Shown: positions 57,667 through 64,000 of the stretch, one piece after another
Position numbering within the stretch: the first letter of the stretch is position 1
How the letters are laid out: every line of letters begins with the position of its first letter
Assembly: GCA_017311315.1 (NCBI GenBank)
Contig: CM029671.1
Location: forward strand, 19,342,565 to 19,406,564
Reading direction: 5' to 3'
Source: Dendrocalamus latiflorus
Taxonomy: Eukaryota; Streptophyta; Magnoliopsida; Poales; Poaceae
Length of the DNA: 64,000 nucleotides
Program-made: the position numbers and the translations under genes
Notes under the pieces: generated by a model
The model's database searches: none
The model's input: the letters and a program-made list of their open reading frames with translations, nothing else
Told to the model about the DNA's origin: nothing

Positions 57667-58377
57667 TAGGGTGCCCCTGGGTAGGGTATGGGTCACCCAA
57701 ACCCATACCCAATTTTATCCATACCCATTTAAAGTGATATTACCCATACCCAAATGAAAAAGGTATACCCAATGGGTTTGGGTAACCTAGTGGGTAAAGA
57801 AGAAGGAAAATGAGGGGCTAAGTCAAAGAGGCTAATGAAGGAAGTTTTTGTAAAACTTCGATATTTAGAATTTCAACCTTGCGTTCACACCATAAAAGTT
57901 TATCAAAATTGACTGAAATTTGTTGGAGATGATTCTGTGTGTAGAGGAGCTACTCTATGCAAATTGGCAGGGTTAGGTGCACACGTAGGCCCTACATGCT
58001 TTTATAGGAAGTTTTTGTAAAACTTCGATATTTGAAATTTCACCCCCACGTTCACACCACAAGTTTTATGAAATCAATTGAAATTTGTTGAAAATGATTA
58101 TATGTATAGGGGAGCTACTCTGTGCAAATTGGCGGGCATATGTGCATAGGTGGCTTCCATATGCTTTTATAGAAAGCTATAACTGAGTACGGGTAGTCTA
58201 AGCCATGGATAATCTAAATACGCTCTCAACCTTATGTTTGAATGGGTATGGGTAAAGATAGGTAAGTAGATATTACCCTCCCCATACCCAAATCTAAATG
58301 TGTATTTTATTTCTTACACATACCCTACCTAATAGTGTTGGTATGGGTTTGAATAATGGTAATGGGCGGCCGCCCTA
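57667..58377. mobile_element. hAT-like element with degraded target duplication
   Basis: Ends TAGGGTGCCCCTGGG and, inverted, TAGGGCGGCCGCCC, with ACCCATACCC/GGGTATGGGT-rich subterminal regions in inverted order. Flanks ATCAGACA (57659-57666) and ATCGGACC (58378-58385) agree at six of eight bases. The interior contains a tandem duplication (57839-58172). Confidence 0.65.
57839..58172. repeat. Tandem duplication, 167-bp period
   Basis: AGGAAGTTTTTGTAAAACTT at 57839 recurs at 58006, and the following text (TTCACACCA, GGAGCTACTCT, TGCAAATTGGC(A/G)GG) is repeated in the same order with moderate divergence. Confidence 0.8.
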
Positions 58378-58385
58378 ATCGGACC

Positions 58386-59925
58386 TTATGGGCCAGTAGG
58401 CCAACGACCCATCTACCAAGTCAACTATGGTTTGCCCAATCCCTAGCCGCTCCAGCCTGTGTCACACATACACAAGCACGCACACAAGCGAGTGGAAGTA
58501 GTGGTCATGCCTCCTGGCCCATGGCGCAAGTAGCGGCGGGAAGCGATGTGCTAGCGATGGCATAGCACAGCGACATTGTCCCATGCACATACTCGTTCCC
58601 GAATCGAAGCGACAGTTGTTCCCACCCATTCCCTACCTCGTCTTCATCGGTGACTATAGTGGCGACTTTCGATCTATCCTTAGTAGGGGGCAGAGCTAGA
58701 GGCTCTTGCTTCACATGTCGGTGCTGTAGAGGCGGTGGTGACGGGACTAAGGTGGCCTCAGCTGCATGATGCCGCAAAGTCGGTGATGTGGGCACAATGC
58801 AATGGTGGCGGCTACCATGGTGCGAAGGTTCCATGGTCGTCTCCTTTGGCTCCAGTGACCTGACGCAGAGGCATTAAGGATTGTGAAGACGGCAGCGGCA
58901 ATCGATGCAGCATAGAGGCGTTGTTGCGGTCAGCAACGATGACGCGAAGGCATCAACAGCACACCTAGCGAAGGCAAGGCCTTGTGCCTGGTGGGCTTTG
59001 GTGACAATGTGGGGGCGACGGCCAGCAACGAGGGCGAGACTATGATGGCATTAGTGCACATGGAGGTATGCCCTTGTTAGCGGATTGGGATGGCATTGGC
59101 ACCCATTATCTTCGACGGTAGTAATCGGCGATGTGTGCATGGAGGCACATGTCCAATCAGCTCATCGACGACTAATGACACAAGGTTTATGACGATTGAC
59201 TGCCCATGTGAAGGCGTGCCCATTTTGAGATGTACGTCCATTTGGCCCAGTTGGTTAGTGGCGTGCCAGGGAGGCGACATCCTATCCAACGGGGTGATCG
59301 ACAGCATTCTATGGAGGAGGTGCTTGGTCGACTTGGTAAAGGTGCACTCATGCGTACATGGAGGCTTACAACCCTCAGCCAGGGGACTGGCACAGTCGGC
59401 GCATGCGTGGAGGTGTACGCCCAACCCCCTGGTAACAGGAGAGGGAGCAACGATGTAGGGTAGAACTAAAACCAATCTACAAACAAAAGTATTACCATAA
59501 AACTTGAATTGATAGGCTAGATCAAAGACAACATACCAAGTAGCCTTAGTGAGAGTGTTATCGTGATGATAATATGTTGTGCATTAGGGGTCACATTGCT
59601 GATGATTAAGCACTTTGCTCACAAGAATATAAAAGTAGAACATGAGACACAGGATGTAGTCTCAAGTTTTCTCTCAACTTTATTTTTTTTTTGCCTGCAG
59701 GCTTGTATGCACAATGTGCAGCCCATACCCCCTCCTTATATATGGGGAGATGGGACAAAACTACACTAATGACGCCATGAGCCGACTGTCCTAATTAGCA
59801 TTCGTTTAGGTAAAGTGTCCACACAATCGGGAATATTACAAAATGTTCATGGAGGAGGGTCACACATCTTGATAATATTTTTAGCTGACAATTTCAAATG
59901 AGTGGATGCCTTTGTTGTTGTTATA
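58386..59925. other. Intergenic, no gene recognised
   Basis: About 58430-59470 is GC-richer than its surroundings and opens several frames of 70-130 codons on both strands (for example 58505-58834 and 59077-59475), overlapping one another and without known domains. Decayed transposon DNA is likelier than a gene. Confidence 0.4.
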
Positions 59926-60179
59926 CTCCCTTCTTCTTTTTACTTGATGCTTTTTTACCTTTCACGGTCTTCGATATGCGACTTTGACTGCTACTTTTAT
60001 AATTTTATACTAACATATACTAATAGAATTGTAATATTATGAAAGTGTTTTTGATGACAAATCTAATAATATAATTTTCGTATAGCAAATCTAGATAGTT
60101 TTAAATCTATTCGTGGTCAAACTTTAGAAAGTTTGACGATATGAATTCTAAGAAGCCGAGTAAAAAAGAAGTGAGGGAG
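59926..60179. mobile_element. Stowaway-like MITE
   Basis: CTCCCTTCTTCTTTTTACTT and, inverted, CTCCCTCACTTCTTTTTTAC are terminal repeats with TA on both sides (59924-59925 and 60180-60181). 254 bases, AT-rich, no coding. Confidence 0.85.
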
Positions 60180-61215
60180 TAATAATTATGGTCATTCTGA
60201 AGCACACACCAATTTTTTAGTATATATTTCATTTTCTCCTAATTTTCTTGCCTTGCACACAGATAAAAAGTAATCTTGTAGTATAAGTTGCAATTATTTG
60301 TGCATTATCTTTTTACGGTTATTTAGGCACAAAGATCACCTGAAATTACAAAACCATCACAGGAATGATCAAGCATTTTTTTCTTTTAACAAATCACCGC
60401 AGTAGCCAAAGAGCAATGCTGTGGCATTGTTCCAACTCGTTGTTTATGTCTTTCAAGGAAAGTTGGCGTTATATTACGTGGGCAAGATCCATTAGTTTGT
60501 CCCTTTTTGTTGGGCAAAAGCAGTGAGTGTCCAATGCTACAGCTAGTTCTTTTCAACTTATGATTTATAATTTCTTTCGAGTAAATAAATAGAACGGTTT
60601 ATTTGTTACTGTTTCGAAACGGCTTATAGGTACAATCTTTTCAAAGTGGCTTATCGATTTATCAACATTCAATCGTTTATATAAATACTTATATTAAAAC
60701 TAAAATATATTAGTCATAACTATAAATCACCAGTCGTAATCGAAAAAACACACCAATATCCTGTCCTAATTCTAACACGGGGTACCTTTCCAGCCAGGTT
60801 CAGCGTAGACCTGGACATCATTGGACTATGCTAAACTAAACTATGCTTTGTGATATGTGAGCTTATCCACAGAAATGCTGCTTTCCATTTACCCCCTCGG
60901 CCCTCCAAAGTCCAAGCATTGATTTAATTATCACAAATAGGTGTACACTTTGTTAGTTGCTCCATTTCTTTTTAAATACGTGTATTTTCTGGGCACGGGT
61001 ATTTAGGAGAATATAAAACCAAGGGAATGGTGGAGCAAAATCACAATGATGTCCCTGGTATTAAGCCTTGTGAATAAGAGATATGACATTTAGTGTGATT
61101 GTCTAATCATAAATGTTGACGAGAGAAGGAAGGTAAATGAGTGCAAAAAAAGAGAAAACATTAGTAAAGTATGGAAGGAGTAAAATTCTAAAAAGGCTTA
61201 CTAGACAATAATTTA
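60180..61215. other. AT-rich spacer
   Basis: No gene recognised. Holds the second copy of the foldback repeat (60543-60760). Confidence 0.45.
60543..60760. repeat. AT-rich foldback repeat family, copy 2
   Basis: CAACTTATGATTTATAATTTC...GTAAATAAATAGAACGG...AGTCATAACTATAAATCACC; same order of blocks as 61830-62045 and 18120-18335. Confidence 0.45.
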
Positions 61216-61470
61216 CTTTCTCTGTCCACAAATATAGGTCATCGTAGGTTCCGTACGGTCAAGTTTTTCAAGTTTTAACTATTAATATATATTAAAGTAT
61301 ATAGATTTACTACATAAAAATAATACCATTAGATTTGTCTTGCAAAATTATTTCATAATATATATTTTTTATTATTTTTGTTAGTATATTATGATAATAA
61401 ATTATAGTCAAAATCTTGTACTGGAGACCTAAAAAAATTAAAAACGATGTATATTTATGGACTAAGAGAG
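61216..61470. mobile_element. Stowaway-like MITE
   Basis: CTTTCTCTGTCCACAAATAT and, inverted, CTCTCTTAGTCCATAAATAT are terminal repeats; TA flanks both sides (61214-61215 and 61471-61472). 255 bases. Confidence 0.85.
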
Positions 61471-61829
61471 TACTAGATATTTTGGTGAATACACGCTCAT
61501 GGTCTACAACTATCACAAAAAGTCATTTTCTAAAGCTTGACATGGATAGCTTAACAAATTCAACATCGTAGATAGGAATCATGAAAATTTAAGCTGTTAG
61601 ATCGATCCACATGAAAAGCCAAATAATTTTGGTTTGTAATGCAAAACAATGTTAAAAGTCAAAGATACGCAAAACTTAATTCGGGTTATATATAATAGTA
61701 TGTGTAAAATAAATAATATTTGACGAATTTGAAGTCAACTAATACATGCACAATGGGAGTGGCTTATATACCTAATCTAACCATATATTAACATAGGTAG
61801 GGTCGATGGCACCCTAAAAAATCAAAACT

Positions 61830-62045
61830 TGTCTATTTATTTTTAGCTTATGATTTATAGGTTATGACTTTCTCGAATAAATAAATGAGATAATTTTTTC
61901 ACCGCTATTTTAAAGCTGTTTATCGAAATAGCCTTTTCGAAGCGACTTATCGGCATGCGTTATATTCACACAAGTGTTCACGTTAAAATAAAAAAATTAT
62001 TAATTATAGTCATAAGTTATAAGTCGTATCCGAAAAGAATGCACA
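61830..62045. repeat. AT-rich foldback repeat family, copy 3
   Basis: AGCTTATGATTTATAGG...GAATAAATAAATGAGATAA...CATAAGTTATAAGTCGTATC. Shares GAAGCGACTTATCG-type text with copy 2 (GTGGCTTATCG). Confidence 0.45.
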
Positions 62046-62462
62046 CTACTTGCTGGTCGATGGCAGAATAGAGAAATCCAAACCGAATCAACTAAACAAT
62101 GCTAAAGAAGGGTGACCAATTAATTAATTAAGCGGTGGGTGATCGATGGAGAGGATAAGCTTGTTTAGGGGGTCGTACTTGCGCGTTGTCGATCGCGGCG
62201 TTTGCGTGGAGGAGTGGGGTTAGATTAGTGATATGATTACTTAATAATCAATCATTTTTAGTACGGCGGGCGGCATACGAGGAAGAATATGCCATACGCA
62301 TCGTGCGGCCGTGCCAAAATAATGCGACGAGGAGGTGCCCGCCGCGGCTTGCCGTGCGGCCGCGCCCTACTCGCCCTCGGTGCTCGCTGACAAGGAGGGT
62401 GTGGGATGAGCCGCTCAAATTGTTTGGGTTTTAAATAGAGCATTGAGCCAACTATTAGTATA
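62046..62462. other. Spacer beside the Helitron end
   Basis: No gene recognised; locally GC-rich near 62260-62400. Confidence 0.4.
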
Positions 62463-64000
62463 CTAGTAGAGTGCCCGTGCTAACGCTACGGCGGCATTTG
62501 AGGGATGCACATGAAAACAACCAAATGACAATATTTTTTCCTTGCCCGTGCTAACGCTACAGTAAAAAACAAAAAGACTCTGTTTCTTAAAAATGAAGTA
62601 AATAGTGAGATAGATTAAGACTCATGCCAAAAGAGATTCATGATGAGTTATCATATTGTTGAGTCCATAGCAATTATACTTAAAGAGCAACATTGCAAAT
62701 AAATAACATCACAGCTATTACATCTTTTGAAGCCACCTAAATCCTCACACGCCTAATAAGTTCTTGTATATCTTCAGGAATGTTGTCTTTAGATTCGTTG
62801 TCCTTGTACTTCAACATCTCTACCAAGAATTTGGTCCTCGGTGCATTCCCATCCTGTACAAATTATTACACTTGACTGTCACAAAATAACAATTAATTGT
62901 AGAATGTTTTTACCAAGTACACAAAAGATTATTTACTGACAATTGAAAACAACGGTAATCTAATACCATTCCACAAGCGCATAAAGTTGATAACAAAAAA
63001 ACATGTCAGCTTCCTGTAGAAGGACAATTTTTAGGTCCATGTTGAACGAGCGTAGTTTGGGTAAAAAAATTTACTTACCAATTTTTCACCAGTCCAGGAC
63101 ATCTTTGTACACAATATTTCTGGTGCTTTTCCCTGTTGGATCTAATTCCTTCTTTGGTTTGGCCAGAATTCTTGTTGTTTGCCTTATAGCACATCATGTT
63201 ATTGTGGCCATCACATGTGAAGAAACAGGATCAAATGAGTACACAGAAATGTCTTCCAAATGTACCTCCACTGGATGGTGTTGAGTGTTGTCCCAATATC
63301 CACGATGTTGAAACACTAAAGTTTGGACGGTGTCCATAATAGGCTACAAGATGTCCACTTTCGAATGTTGCTGCACAGAACCATAGTCAGTTACAATGAC
63401 AAATATTGGACAGAGCCATATTATGACACAGGTAACATTACCAGGTATAGGTGTTAATGAATTAGCCTTTTGTCTTGCTCGGTAATCACGCTGTTTCCTA
63501 TTCCTCTCTTCTCTCTACTCATCTGTCTCTTCATCCTTCTTGCGTGCACGGTATTCACGTTTTTTTTCTGTTTCTCTCCTCCCGCTTACGATCTGCGTCG
63601 CTTTGCGGTGCTGGCCATTATGTAGAATGACAGAGATTAGTTGCGACAACAACGACAATAATTATTGGTACGGCTAGAAAAATCAGCTCTACCTGTGTTG
63701 ATGATGTTTGTTACGTCTCTGAATGCAGAGAGGCCTTCTTCTTGAGTCCCCAAATCAGTTCTACCTGTGTTGATGATGTTTGTTACGTCTCTTAACGCAG
63801 AGGGGCCTTCTTGTGGAGTCCCCATTAGTGAGCAAGTAAACGTCCACTACACCAAATGCAAACATTGATTAGTGCTATAACTATAACCAAGAGCTTGGTT
63901 TACGTTTTTTGTCTGAAGTTTACATCTGGTAGATATAAACGCATATTTCCAACAGTAATCACACAAGGACGATGATTGGTGAGAAGGATTACAGACCTAA
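62463..64000 (-). mobile_element. Helitron 3' part, running off the window
   Basis: On the minus strand the element ends GCGTTAGCACGGGCACTCTACTAG-type, with CTAG at 62466-62463 followed by T. The hairpin GCCGTAGCGTTAGCACGGGC precedes it. A second hairpin copy (about 62550-62572) lies just inside, resembling the end of the 13321-17540 element. Upstream on the same strand are decayed Helitron-associated coding pieces. The 5' end is beyond 64000. Confidence 0.65.
62737..63840 (-). pseudogene. Decayed Helitron-encoded protein exons
   Basis: Minus-strand pieces in order: 63637-63834 encodes two copies of (S/A)xRDVTNIINTGR. About 63600-63480 encodes REERNRKKREYRARKKD and, after a stop, a second REERNRKQRDYRARQK then NSLTPIPGNV. 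A segment about 63300-63090 gives VEVHLEDISVYSFDPVSSHV and later KKELDPTGKSTRNIVYKD. The terminal exon 62737-62853 (acceptor GTACAG) encodes DGNAPRTKFLVEMLKYKDNE and NIPEDIQELIRRVRI to a TAG. The DVTN and RKREYRAR motifs are familiar from grass Helitron-associated proteins. The last exon faintly resembles an RPA-type OB fold (inference). Stops and shifts show decay. Confidence 0.5.

Noticed and set aside
58505..59475. Frames of 70-130 codons on both strands
   Set aside because: They overlap each other, lack recognisable domains and splice context, and sit in repetitive DNA.

Overview
The window is plant nuclear DNA, almost certainly from a grass (Poaceae). The signs are two spliced host genes with canonical GT-AG introns, a very GC-rich first exon in the kinase gene, Stowaway- and Tourist-like MITEs, Ty1/copia elements primed from plant initiator-Met tRNA, and a tRNA-derived SINE. 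I cannot name the species from sequence alone.

Two host genes are supported, both on the minus strand. The first (11384-12247, with a 5'UTR intron to 12913) encodes the nucleolar 60S-biogenesis factor EBP2. Its promoter carries a telo-box and three site II motifs. The second is an ACT-domain Raf-like protein kinase of the STY8/STY17/STY46 type. I could assemble its complete 15-exon, 533-codon reading frame across 24.8 kb (48658 down to 23853). Its intron 4 is 15.5 kb because of nested transposons: a copia element (31069-42558, same strand as the gene) holds a SINE (41337-41650) and a second copia element (31698-37918, opposite strand), whose 5' LTR holds a 1-kb foldback MULE (31710-32728). 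An L1-type LINE remnant (about 42968-44515) lies in the same intron. Other introns carry a small LTR element, a hAT MITE and a Stowaway MITE.

Left flank (1-11383): degenerate repeats, tandem arrays and a nearly complete copia element (4923-9107) that has lost most of gag and the protease active site. Between the two genes (13100-23850): a Helitron-like element (13321 to about 17540) carries exon-intron fragments of three unrelated genes in one orientation (V-ATPase subunit A, OHCU decarboxylase/TTL, APR-like thioredoxin-fold protein). It is followed by a short Helitron, two related hAT MITEs with intact 8-bp target duplications, and arrays of a CGACCAC-type motif. Right flank (48773-64000): no host gene recognised; instead at least four hAT-type non-autonomous elements or relics, a long-TIR MULE, Tourist and Stowaway MITEs, several tandem repeats, and at the right edge a Helitron 3' end with decayed coding sequence running out of the window.

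All identifications rest on reading motifs, splice sites, terminal repeats and target-site duplications directly. No database search was possible.
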